Source of the DNA: Conidiobolus incongruus B7586
Lineage: Eukaryota; Entomophthoromycota; Entomophthoromycetes; Entomophthorales; Conidiobolaceae
Length of the DNA stretch: 15,915 bases
Direction: 5' to 3'
Assembly (NCBI GenBank): GCA_000697335.1
Contig: JNEM01007023.1
Location: 1 to 15,915, forward strand
The first letter of the stretch is position 1; each line of letters begins with the position of its first letter. The translations under genes were made by a program, and so were the position numbers. Below the pieces are notes generated by a model that saw nothing but the letters and a program-made list of their open reading frames with translations, was not told the DNA's origin and ran no database searches. Shown here piece after piece: positions 1-8,520 of the stretch.

Positions 1-99
1 AGCTGTTTGTAAATTTTGAATGATTTTAGAGGGTTTGTGGTTAAATTTTACTGATACTAAAATAAAAGACTTTTGATGGTCACTATTTGGTTTAAGCAT
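1..99 (-). CDS. mariner transposase, N-terminal 33 codons (partial)
   Basis: Read on the minus strand, an ATG at 99-97 opens a frame of 33 codons without a stop that runs off the window. The peptide begins MLKPNSDHQK and contains NHKPSKIIQNLQ, which matches the start of the right-hand transposase and resembles the first helices of the mariner DNA-binding domain. It should form part of the paired helix-turn-helix region that binds the terminal repeats. The start is supported by the right copy, which has ATA at the equivalent codon in otherwise near-identical DNA. This copy retains Met and Gln codons that are lost on the right, so it is the less decayed of the two here. Whether it stays open beyond the window cannot be seen. 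Confidence 0.75.
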   Translation of the reverse strand, partial: MLKPNSDHQKSFILVSVKFNHKPSKIIQNLQTA

Positions 100-153
100 G
101 ATTAAATTAAACAACTAATTTTAAAAAATTCATTTTTTAATCAAAAAAATTAT

Positions 154-175
154 TATATATATATATATATATATA
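154..175. repeat. TA dinucleotide tract in the mariner leader
   Basis: A run of alternating T and A of 22 bases lies between the terminal repeat and the transposase start. The right copy has a TA run of 16 bases at the equivalent place (14751-14766), so the tract belongs to the element and has changed length since the copies separated. Confidence 0.85.
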
Positions 176-271
176 ATTCAAAACTATTTATTTTCCTATT
201 TGTTTTGTATATATTTGCTTATTTGAAACTAATAATATGTTTGAAAAATCAGAAATTAAAAAATTTCCCAT

Positions 272-288
272 TTCTTTGATTCCATGGT
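272..288. other. short spacer joining two oppositely oriented mariner pieces
   Basis: Seventeen bases separate the tip of the minus-strand mariner end from the point where clear similarity to the plus-strand 3' part begins. They contain CCATGG and have no clear counterpart in the intact order of the right copy. This is the junction of a rearrangement or of two independent insertions. Confidence 0.6.
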
Positions 289-295
289 AATAATA

Positions 296-603
296 TAAGA
301 AAACCTATTATTTTACATGATAATTATAAAATACATAAATCTAAAGCTATAAAAAACTTTCTAATTAAAAATAACTGGAAAAAACTACCACATCTAGTAT
401 ATTCCTTTGATTATAACCTATGTAATTATAATTACTTTAGGCAATTAAAAAACTAGCTTACAGGAAAGAAAATTTCTACAGGAAAATTTAATTGGTTTAT
501 AAAACATCAAATTTCAATCTTTAATAAAAAAAACTATTTTTTAAGTGTTAGAAGTTTGTTAAAAGTATAGCAAAAAGTTATTAATAATAAAAGAAACTAT
601 TAA
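296..603 (+). pseudogene. mariner transposase, C-terminal fragment
   Basis: The frame reads RKPIILHDN, then NNWKKLPH, then the variant YSFDYNLCNYNYF of the mariner motif YSPDLxPxDYxxF. The second catalytic Asp is GAT at 319-321. The third lies 34 residues later, where the codon is AAT (424-426), so Asp has become Asn and the fragment would be catalytically dead. Several in-frame TAG/TAA codons stand where Trp or Gln is likely. The tail SVRSLLKV-stop-QKVINNKRNY resembles the usual mariner C-terminus (LLxxWQKVI). The TAA at 601-603 may be the natural stop or another decayed codon. Compared with this frame, the right copy lacks one A in the run near 15780. Confidence 0.8.
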
Positions 604-660
604 ATTTATATTATATATTTATTTTTATATATCATATATTCAAATATTTATTTATTTTTA

Positions 661-678
661 ATTGCAAAAAATTCCCAT
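661..678 (+). repeat. mariner 3' terminal inverted repeat
   Basis: The bases ATTGCAAAAAATTCCCAT are, in reverse complement, close to the 5' tips of both other element ends (AT, A or G, GGAA, then a T run). The next two bases are TA, as expected for the duplicated mariner target. The repeat is short and imperfect, about 15-20 bases. Confidence 0.65.
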
Positions 679-2729
679 TATTAAAAATACAGAGTAATAT
701 TTTATTTTGTTGAATATTATTATGTATATTAGTATCATATTTCAATATTAATAAATTAAATGTTATTGAATAAAGGTACTTTAAAGTATATTTGAAATCA
801 AACCATGAGCCCATCAAAATCTATAACAATTTTAGCAAGACTAAAAATAATCTGACACTATTCAATTGTATAGTTTATTAGTGATTTTGTTAATTTAATG
901 CAAATTGCAAAGATGTTAATAATTACTCAAATTCTGGCTGTCAATCATTAATCACTACTCCATAAAATATTTAGAGTTAAAAATCTCCTCCAAGTTTCCT
1001 ATTCTTTTATCAGTTACATTATTTAATATAATCCAATTTTTAATTTACTCTTTTTAAATATTACTAAAAATCAAATTCATTATAAGTGTAAAAGTACTAT
1101 ATAAGTATTTCAAAATTAAAAATTTTTAAAAGAAGGAAATAGAGTTTAATGTTAAGTGAAAACATGATAAAGTAGAGCAATAATTCTAGGCTGTTAGAAT
1201 ATATTATTACTATTATTGAAATCTGTATTTTATTTCTATTATTTCCTATGCCCAAATAATATTCAATTTTCTGAGTATTTGCTTAATATCTTCCCTCCCT
1301 CCTAAATTAATTGAAAATTTTATACAAAGGAGATTGCTCACTATGGTTAATGATATTTACACTGCATTTTTTTTACTCTTTTATTATCCTTGGACAGAAT
1401 CATAATACATATAATATATCATTTATTTTTAAAAACAACTATTTTTACTTGTTGTAAACCACAACTGAAAATGAGATTATCAGTTTTGCATGTAATGGCT
1501 GTGTTTATAAAGCAAATATAAATAATTAAATTGTTTAATATAGAGAATTAGTTTTTTTTTAAATTATCCAGAATATCCATCTGACCTCAACCATTGCAGT
1601 TATGATTATTTGAGTTCTTAAAACACAAATTTATAGAAAAAAAAATTTTTAAATACACTTCAAGAGAACGAATAATTAAAAATAATTTCACAAATGATTA
1701 AAAATGTACTAATATAATATCCAAGGTTTGCCAGAAATTTAGAAAAATATTATTTAAAGATATTAATCAACTTATAATATATTTTATTATTTAATTTAAT
1801 CTAATTTACCAAATTGATTCAAAATTTAATATTTAAATTTTATTAAAGTATATATCTTTCAAAGTGATATATAATAAAAATTCATTTTCATTAAATTGTT
1901 TTTATCAATTAATTGATTTGATTTAATATTATTTAGCTTTAATATTATGGCCACCTTATTATATATATACTATTCATTTTCAAGTTGATTTTATTTTATG
2001 ATGACCTTATAAATAATGAAAAATAAAGTTTGACAATTCTTGCTTTTTTATATCATATATTGATTATATAATATGTTTAATATTTATTTTCATTAATGTC
2101 CCAAATTTCTTATATATGAAAATTTATTTGTATATATTACCCTAATTTGGCTAATCAGCTTGATTTCGCTTTTTCTATCTTATAATGAACAATTTTTTGA
2201 TTAACTGATTAAAATTTAAATGATTAATTATAGTTTTGCATATGAATTAACACTTGAAGGAATTTTTTATTCGATTAATTACAAATATCCTAAAAACTGA
2301 AATTATATTTAATCAGATTATCCAATATTCTGTTTTTTTAACCTTGCTTTGGATTTCAACTTTATCTTGAATATTAATTTTAATCTAAATTATCTAATTA
2401 TTAAACTTGAAATTTTTTCTTTGTTTTCAAATAGTAACCACTCCAAAAGATAAAAATAATTGGATGCTAGTAGTTAATAGATATAGAAATGTTTGCATCA
2501 TTTCTCAATTCTACACTTATATTATGTCTTCACCATATTTTCTTACTATATAATTGAGTCTGTTATGTTGTATTGGATACTAAATTTAAATAGTTAAACA
2601 AATGAAATTTGATCAAAATGAAATAAATTTAAATTGATATTTAAAAATTCTATTAAAAATGTATATAAAAGAGATAATATCACATTAGCTTCAATCATAT
2701 GATACATATTGTTTATGAACCAAATCAAT

Positions 2730-2749
2730 TATATATATATATATATATT
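2730..2749. repeat. TA dinucleotide tract
   Basis: A 20-base alternating TA run sits in the spacer and is not within any recognised transposon copy. It is a simple microsatellite. Confidence 0.85.
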
Positions 2750-3395
2750 CTCATGAAGATTAACATTTTGTTTTGGGTTAATTATATAGATTTAGAATGA
2801 ATGAGTGATAAACTAAATTAGTAGCCTGATAAATAGTTTGAAGTTCAAAGGAAGACCTAAAAACACAAAATATCTTAATCTGATTCGACATTACTTTGCT
2901 TTATTGGATAAATAGACAAAGCGTATAATAATTAATAATCTCAAATTCCTATAATAATTCACAGGAATGGGCTTATTAATAGCGATTAATCATATAATCA
3001 AAGACATAGTTAATTATAATGCAGGAAATAGGAAACATTAATCAAACTTGAATAATTCTATAATTAAATTACTATATACGAAATACAGGACATAAAAAAT
3101 TTACTAATGAATCAACAAATTTAATATAATGCAGCAAAAATATTTTCAATTAATTTTTCAATATTATGAATTTGTATTTTCCCAATAATTGAGTATAAAC
3201 CCATTGTATTCATATTGGATCACATTAATTAAAAACAATTTTCAAAATTATATTACCTGTTTCATATTTCATGTTTGCCATATTAATATATTATTGACAG
3301 GTTATAATAATTAAATTTAAAAAGTATTTTCACATTTTTACCATATAATGATTACAATTATAGAGATTGTTGATATTGTTGAATAATATAAAATT

Positions 3396-3400
<5 letters not shown>

Positions 3401-3431
<31 letters not shown>
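3401..3431. repeat. TA dinucleotide tract, longest in the window
   Basis: This is an uninterrupted alternating TA run of 31 bases, the longest simple repeat in the window. It lies in gene-free DNA and has no mariner sequence beside it, unlike the TA tracts at both window ends. Confidence 0.9.
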
Positions 3432-3434
<3 letters not shown>

Positions 3435-3844
3435 CATTTTAATATAAATTGATATTAGGTGAGATAATTTTTTTAATATTTCAAAATATAGGTTTTATTA
3501 AAAATAACTCATGTATTTAATTAGCTAAAGATGAATATATTAAAAGATATTGTGATATATTGATTATAAGTTGATTAGGTTATTAAGATAATTTAATTAT
3601 TCAAAATATTGCCATTTACTACTTGGTTACATTATATATTAAAAGTTTTAAAATTGAACATTCCAACGAATAATAATATTAATCATATATTTGTCAAGTA
3701 CAAAATTCCATAATTTCGATATGTTAAACAATTTTTATATATTTTAAAATTATAAAAGATATAAATATTTAATAATTTAAGCCGTATTTTTGAGTATTTC
3801 ACTAATGTTAATATATCAAAAAAAACATAAAAGAAACTAAAATT

Positions 3845-3854
3845 GTGGTACCAC
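3845..3854. repeat. perfect 10-bp palindrome GTGGTACCAC
   Basis: This is a perfect inverted repeat with six G/C bases in a region almost devoid of them. It could be a protein-binding site or chance. No gene lies within 2 kb. Confidence 0.5.
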
Positions 3855-5291
3855 TTTTATATTAAAATTGGTCTTGCTTTTTTATTACAAATTATAGTAA
3901 AATAATAAATATCTATATTATCCAGTTTTCGACTAGGTATTTATATTTGATTTATCCAATGATTATATAATACATTTTTTCACACTTCTGAATATAAATA
4001 TTTTATTAATATATACTTAACGTTTATAAATATTAACTTTAAATAATCTGTCCTAAATTAATATAAATGTATATTAAAAATATTCATAGTATAACATAGT
4101 TCTAACAACTTGAATTTACAAGTCCAAACTTGCATCTATAAGATTTGATTTTATACAGCAATAAAATTATTTTAAATAATTTAAATATCATTTAATTTAA
4201 TTTTATAATCACTAGCTTTGATATATATTTAATTTTAACCCATTCAATATAATAATTTTAATTTGTCTAATCTATATTTAAGTACTATGTTATTACCAAA
4301 AAATCTAAAATTGATTGTGTTATACTTAAAATATAGTTTACAAAAAGAGTCAGTCATTTATAGTAAACATTGAATGTATATTATAGTGTGTAGATTTTGT
4401 GACTAATAGAGTATAAATAAATTGGAAATAATACTCACAAGAATATTGATTATTTGTCAAAATTCATATATTTGAGATAAAATAATACAGTTTCAACTAT
4501 AGTATAAATTTAATATTTTCGATATAAAATAGCATAAAAATTTCATTAATTAGATTTGATTTTATTAATCTATATATAATACTTTCTACTAGATTTTTAA
4601 TTGGATAGAGTTATGTTAAATTTTATTCAATTGCTTTTAATTGAACAATATCATATACAGAATAGATTACAAAATATTCCAAATATATTAAATAATACAA
4701 TGGTGATTATATAATTAAGATTATTCCAAATATATTATTCGAAGAGTATTAGTCAAGCTTTAGAAAAGATGGATATAATTAATTATGAATATCTAGCAAG
4801 TTTTCATATAAATCTCGTTTAATTCACCAAAACATCATATTGAAATTTTAATCCATAATTAAATAAATATATTGATATTAAAAAATATATGGTTGCAAAA
4901 GTAAAATCAATATTATTGTTAAATATCAAAATCATAGCTTTTCAATATTAAATCCTAGAAATTGAACAAATATTAAAATTTTAACACACTGATCCCTACT
5001 CAAAATTCAATTCAGAAATATTTTTGAAAATTTTATAATATATACATAGGAATTGTTATTCTTTCAAATTAATGAAATATAGAGCACATATTAATGAGTT
5101 AGTAAATTCAATTTCCAAAATATGCATATATACCTAATACTATTTGAATATTTTATTCCTTTAATAGGGAACAGAGTTAATATTAATGATATATATTTGA
5201 GATTAAATTATGAATTACTTTTCATTGAGTTTTTTTGAATTAAGTGATTATTTAATTGAAATATATAAATATGTGATATTAAAGCATTGTT

Positions 5292-5323
5292 AATACAAAC
5301 CATTGTCAATACAAACCATTGTC
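5292..5323. repeat. 16-bp tandem duplication
   Basis: The unit AATACAAACCATTGTC occurs twice in exact succession (5292-5307 and 5308-5323). A degenerate partial unit (GCATTGTT) precedes it. It looks like a recent slippage or small tandem duplication about 600 bases beyond the end of the F-box-like gene. Confidence 0.85.
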
Positions 5324-5825
5324 ATGTTATTAACCAGTCTAGAATATATCGTATCATATATTTCCCAACATTGAAATTTAAGAAAATTAAGTAATAAACA
5401 GATATTATTTAGTTTTCAATTAGAATCTAGATTGTATTATATCCCAAAGCTTTCCTGCCAATTTTTATTTTCTTTTTAAATATCAATTACTGAGTCATCA
5501 TTTTATATACCAAAAATTTTCAAAAATAGATAAAAATTGCAATTTAGAAGAATAGATCAATTGATGAGAATGTACTGGTAATTTTTCACATACACAATTA
5601 AAAATGAATTTTAAAAGCACACATTATAGAATTGACGACCTATTATGTAGATAAATTCATTTAAAATTGAAAAGGCTACCTTAAGGTTAATAGTAATCAA
5701 AATAAAATGAAACTTATAGAAATAATTACTATTATTAATTGTATATTCAATAAATTACTAAAACTGTTAATATCAAGAGTAACAAATTAAAATACATCAA
5801 ATTTAAACTTGTTAATTAATTTTAA

Positions 5826-5831
5826 TTTATT
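5826..5831 (-). promoter_or_regulatory. possible polyadenylation signal of the F-box-like gene
   Basis: AATAAA on the minus strand lies about 105 bases beyond the stop codon. Such hexamers are frequent by chance at this base composition, so the support is weak. Confidence 0.3.
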
Positions 5832-5934
5832 TAAAAGAGATTAATTAAGATTGTGATATATTAAGAATAAGGTTGGAAGATAAATTAAATACATTTTAAA
5901 TATATATATACAATCAAAACATAAATTTTTAAAC

Positions 5935-7605
5935 TTAATTGGCGATGAAAAGTTTGGACAATGGTTTAACAATCTTTTCAACAAATTTGTTATCTTGGCT
6001 AGAAGATCTTCTATTAACCAATCGAATATCGAATCTTTCAAAGGGATGGGTGAAATCATCGAATCTTGCACTAAATACTTCCACGTTTGGAAACATTTTA
6101 AATTGTGAGTCGCCTTTCATACTCGGTGGCAAATGATCTTTCAAAACTGTTAAAGATACGATATCAGGGCATTTTTGCATGATTTTGCGAAGATATGGGA
6201 TGCCAAAGTAGTCAATACCTGCTAAACTTACTTTGACCCAGGGGAGTTGTATTCTCATCTCGCTCAATTTTATCATATGTTCAGTAGTGACATTGGTGCA
6301 AAATGTAAGTGTTATCACTTTGGGGAATAACATGGCGACTTCGTGCCATTTAGGAGGGTGAACACCCTGGCAATAGCTATAGCTGAGCCATAAAAGACCT
6401 ACATTGGGCATAAGCATATGGATCAATTCAGGATTAATCAAAGCGGCATTAGAGAACGCAGGGATAGATAGTCTTTTCAATTTAGTCATTGGGTTAAAAA
6501 GGGTGAGAGGTTTTGGGAGTGGGGTCAAGGAAACCAGTTCTTCGAGATTAGGACAATGAACAGATATTAAACTGATAATTTCAGTATCTACAACAGATAA
6601 ATGAAGTTTTTCAAGATTTGGGGCACCATCACTTAATCCTTCTTTGACTAGGCGCTTAATATAATCCATTGCTACGGTATGTTCATCTTCAAGACGTATT
6701 AAAAAGACGAATTCCTTATATCTACTAAGTTGAAATTTGTTGAAATTTATAGTGACATTAGAGAGATCCTCATCTGTCAATTCGAAATGAGACTCAATGA
6801 GCAAATGGAAGCTATCCAAGTACTCAAGTCGCTTGGTGATAAGATATATAATCATGAGATCACTCCAAGTTATTTTACATTTTGGTGAAAGAGTGATTCT
6901 TAAATGATGAAGATTGGGGAATCGGGGAATCACATCTTTATACTGATCAAACTGCTCCTGTGTGGCACAGTTAATTTCTAATCTCTCCAAAACAGTCCTT
7001 AATGGAAAAGTTGAGCTCCAGTAAACCATATCATTAAATTCCTTAAGACGGATTTCATTCAAATGGATCAAGATTTGACGATCTAAAATTTGATTGAGAT
7101 ATGACCAGTCAGATATCTCTGCAACATGTTTACTACTCAGAATAATCTTTTCCAAGTTTTGCCAATTAATGCGTTCTTCACATTGTTTCAAAAAATCGCG
7201 AAAACTCCTCTTCCAGTATCTAGACTTTGCGGGGATTCCACAAAATTCTATCAAAACTAAATTTTGAGCGGGCCCAATAATAAATCGAAAAAATTCTTGT
7301 GGACCAAACAAAACGTCTGCTTCGGCTTTTAAAACGTGTTTACCATACTTTTGAACCAGCTGAACTCCATTCTTCTTCATATATATGTGAGGGTTGATAA
7401 TTTCGAAATTCATTGGAATTAACATCTCGTTCCACTCGATACATCCTTTGCGCAGATAGTGACGTCTGGACGGAGGCATATAGCTGGCAATCAGCTTGAC
7501 AATTTTGGGGTCCGCGTGCCTCCAAGAGAATGTAGGAGTAGATGATGTACTGCTGCGACTTGTTCCGTTTGATTTGATACTAGATCGGCTGGTAACGAAC
7601 TTCAT
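5935..7605 (-). CDS. divergent F-box-like protein with leucine-rich repeats
   Basis: This intact 556-residue single-exon gene probably encodes a substrate-recognition subunit of an SCF-type ubiquitin ligase, with an N-terminal F-box to bind Skp1 and a repeat solenoid to bind the target. A Ser/Thr-rich leader (about residues 5-25) is followed by an F-box-like segment (about 29-66) containing DPKIVKLIASYMPP and LRKGCIEWNEMLIP, where the helix pattern and the Cys-x-x-Trp fit the family but the usual Leu-Pro start is missing. From about 148 to 515 there are irregular leucine-rich units such as LEKIILS, LERLEIN, PNLHHLRITL, PNLEKLHLS, CPNLEELVSL, TKLKRLSI and CPDIVSLTVL, often introduced by Pro-Asn or Cys-Pro. 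No transmembrane segment or signal peptide is evident. The start is the only reasonable one: an in-frame TGA lies two codons upstream (7609-7611). The target is unknown, and the F-box assignment is moderate because the motif is weak. Confidence 0.85.
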   Translation of the reverse strand: MKFVTSRSSIKSNGTSRSSTSSTPTFSWRHADPKIVKLIASYMPPSRRHYLRKGCIEWNEMLIPMNFEIINPHIYMKKNGVQLVQKYGKHVLKAEADVLFGPQEFFRFIIGPAQNLVLIEFCGIPAKSRYWKRSFRDFLKQCEERINWQNLEKIILSSKHVAEISDWSYLNQILDRQILIHLNEIRLKEFNDMVYWSSTFPLRTVLERLEINCATQEQFDQYKDVIPRFPNLHHLRITLSPKCKITWSDLMIIYLITKRLEYLDSFHLLIESHFELTDEDLSNVTINFNKFQLSRYKEFVFLIRLEDEHTVAMDYIKRLVKEGLSDGAPNLEKLHLSVVDTEIISLISVHCPNLEELVSLTPLPKPLTLFNPMTKLKRLSIPAFSNAALINPELIHMLMPNVGLLWLSYSYCQGVHPPKWHEVAMLFPKVITLTFCTNVTTEHMIKLSEMRIQLPWVKVSLAGIDYFGIPYLRKIMQKCPDIVSLTVLKDHLPPSMKGDSQFKMFPNVEVFSARFDDFTHPFERFDIRLVNRRSSSQDNKFVEKIVKPLSKLFIAN

Positions 7606-8470
7606 TAATCAATATAAATTCTATAATATTATTATTTTATAACCCAAACTTTATATATTGGATAATATATATAAGTTATTTTAATTAAACCATTAATTAA
7701 TTATCTACACAGTGAGATTAAAACTTAATTCATAAAGTAAAAATAGCTATTTATATAATAATAAATGGAGAAATAAAACCAGTTAGTTTTAGGAAAAATA
7801 TAACGTGCTTCATTGGAATAAAATTATTATGAGAAATTATCCCATTTCATATGAGTAATAAAGGAAGTTGATTTATTCAATGACATAATATAATATCATG
7901 ATAATTTGTTGAGTTAGTATTGATCCGACAATTCAATTGTAATAATTCTTGATATTATAAATAGGAATTCAACTTTATAATTCTTATTAACATACAATTT
8001 TATAACTATTAAAATCTATTTTGACTTTATTCAGCTCTTTTTTATTAATTAATTTTATTAAAATTAATATAACAACAAAATTTTTATTATTTAATCACAT
8101 TCTAATACTGTTAGATTTAGTGATCAATTCCTTATTTCGGAATTGTAAATATCCTCTCAATTAATAATTAAAAGTTCAATTTTTAGCTGAAATCCCTACT
8201 TATCACCATTATCTTTCATATTACCCACTATCATATTATTTAGCAGAATACAGGATAATAACAAAAAATTGCATTGAAAATTAAATTTATTACTAATTAT
8301 GATTAAATTATTACAGGTCTAATATTTGATATTAAGTTTATTGAAATAAAGAATATTCTATTTATTATTATCGGATGATTTGAAATAAATTTGCGCCTTC
8401 AAACTTAATATATTGATTTTTGATAATTAATAACGTGTTTTGGCAATAATTATATTGCATAGGAGTTTGA

Positions 8471-8520
8471 ATAATCCGGACAATGCTCTTAATCCGACCG
8501 GTACCTCTACCGTATAGCTT
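8471..8520. promoter_or_regulatory. compact GC- and CpG-rich block, possible regulator binding site
   Basis: About half of these 50 bases are G or C, and there are four CpG steps, against almost none in the DNA around. It contains the near-direct repeat AATCCGGAC / AATCCGACC, a CGG and a CCG facing each other across 14 bases (8477-8479 and 8494-8496), and the overlapping palindromes ACCGGT and GGTACC (8497-8505). Paired CGG/CCG triplets are the usual target form of fungal zinc-cluster (Zn2Cys6) activators, so an upstream regulatory site for the F-box-like gene, about 870 bases away, is possible. Function is inferred from composition alone. Confidence 0.35.

Larger units (their letters stand above)
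1..271 (-). mobile_element. mariner DNA transposon, 5' end, minus strand, runs off the window
   Basis: This stretch is the reverse complement of the first roughly 270 bases of the mariner copy at the right end of the window (14657 onward). It has the same order of parts: terminal repeat, AT-rich leader with a TA tract, then the transposase start. The outer tip, read on the minus strand from 271, is ATGGGAAATTTTTTAATTTC, against ATAGGAAATTTTTTAATTTC in the right copy. The base pair flanking the tip is not TA, the normal mariner target duplication, so this end may have been altered after insertion. The remainder of the element should lie to the left of base 1. Assignment to mariner rests on the transposase motifs in the matching right copy. 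Confidence 0.85.
289..678 (+). mobile_element. mariner DNA transposon, 3' third, truncated on the left
   Basis: About 375 bases align colinearly with 15545-15915 of the right copy, with only some seventeen substitutions and one single-base length difference. The fragment begins inside the transposase catalytic domain, just before the second catalytic aspartate. It continues through the C-terminus and ends in TTCCCAT followed by TA (679-680), which is the inverse of the 5' tip. It therefore supplies the right end that the window edge removes from the right copy. The first two thirds of the element are missing in this orientation; in their place, across a short spacer, is an inverted 5' end. 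Confidence 0.88.
681..5934. other. gene-poor AT-rich spacer, 5.2 kb
   Basis: I see no credible coding region, RNA gene or transposon in this stretch on either strand. Open frames are short and made of Asn, Ile, Lys, Phe, Leu and Tyr, as chance gives at this base composition. The structure seen is limited to TA tracts (2730-2749, 3401-3431), a 10-bp GC-rich palindrome (3845-3854), a 12-bp perfect palindrome TACTTTAAAGTA (777-788), and a 16-bp tandem duplication (5292-5323). Short pyrimidine-rich patches such as 1290-1306 are isolated. A spliced gene made of very short exons cannot be excluded. Confidence 0.6.

Noticed and set aside
632-817. A 61-codon open frame on the minus strand.
   Set aside because: It overlaps the end of the mariner fragment and its terminal repeat on the opposite strand and has chance composition.
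681-5934. A centromere, replication origin or scaffold attachment region, suggested by the long AT-rich DNA.
   Set aside because: AT-richness is the general state of all spacers here. No tandem satellite or defined origin consensus distinguishes this stretch.
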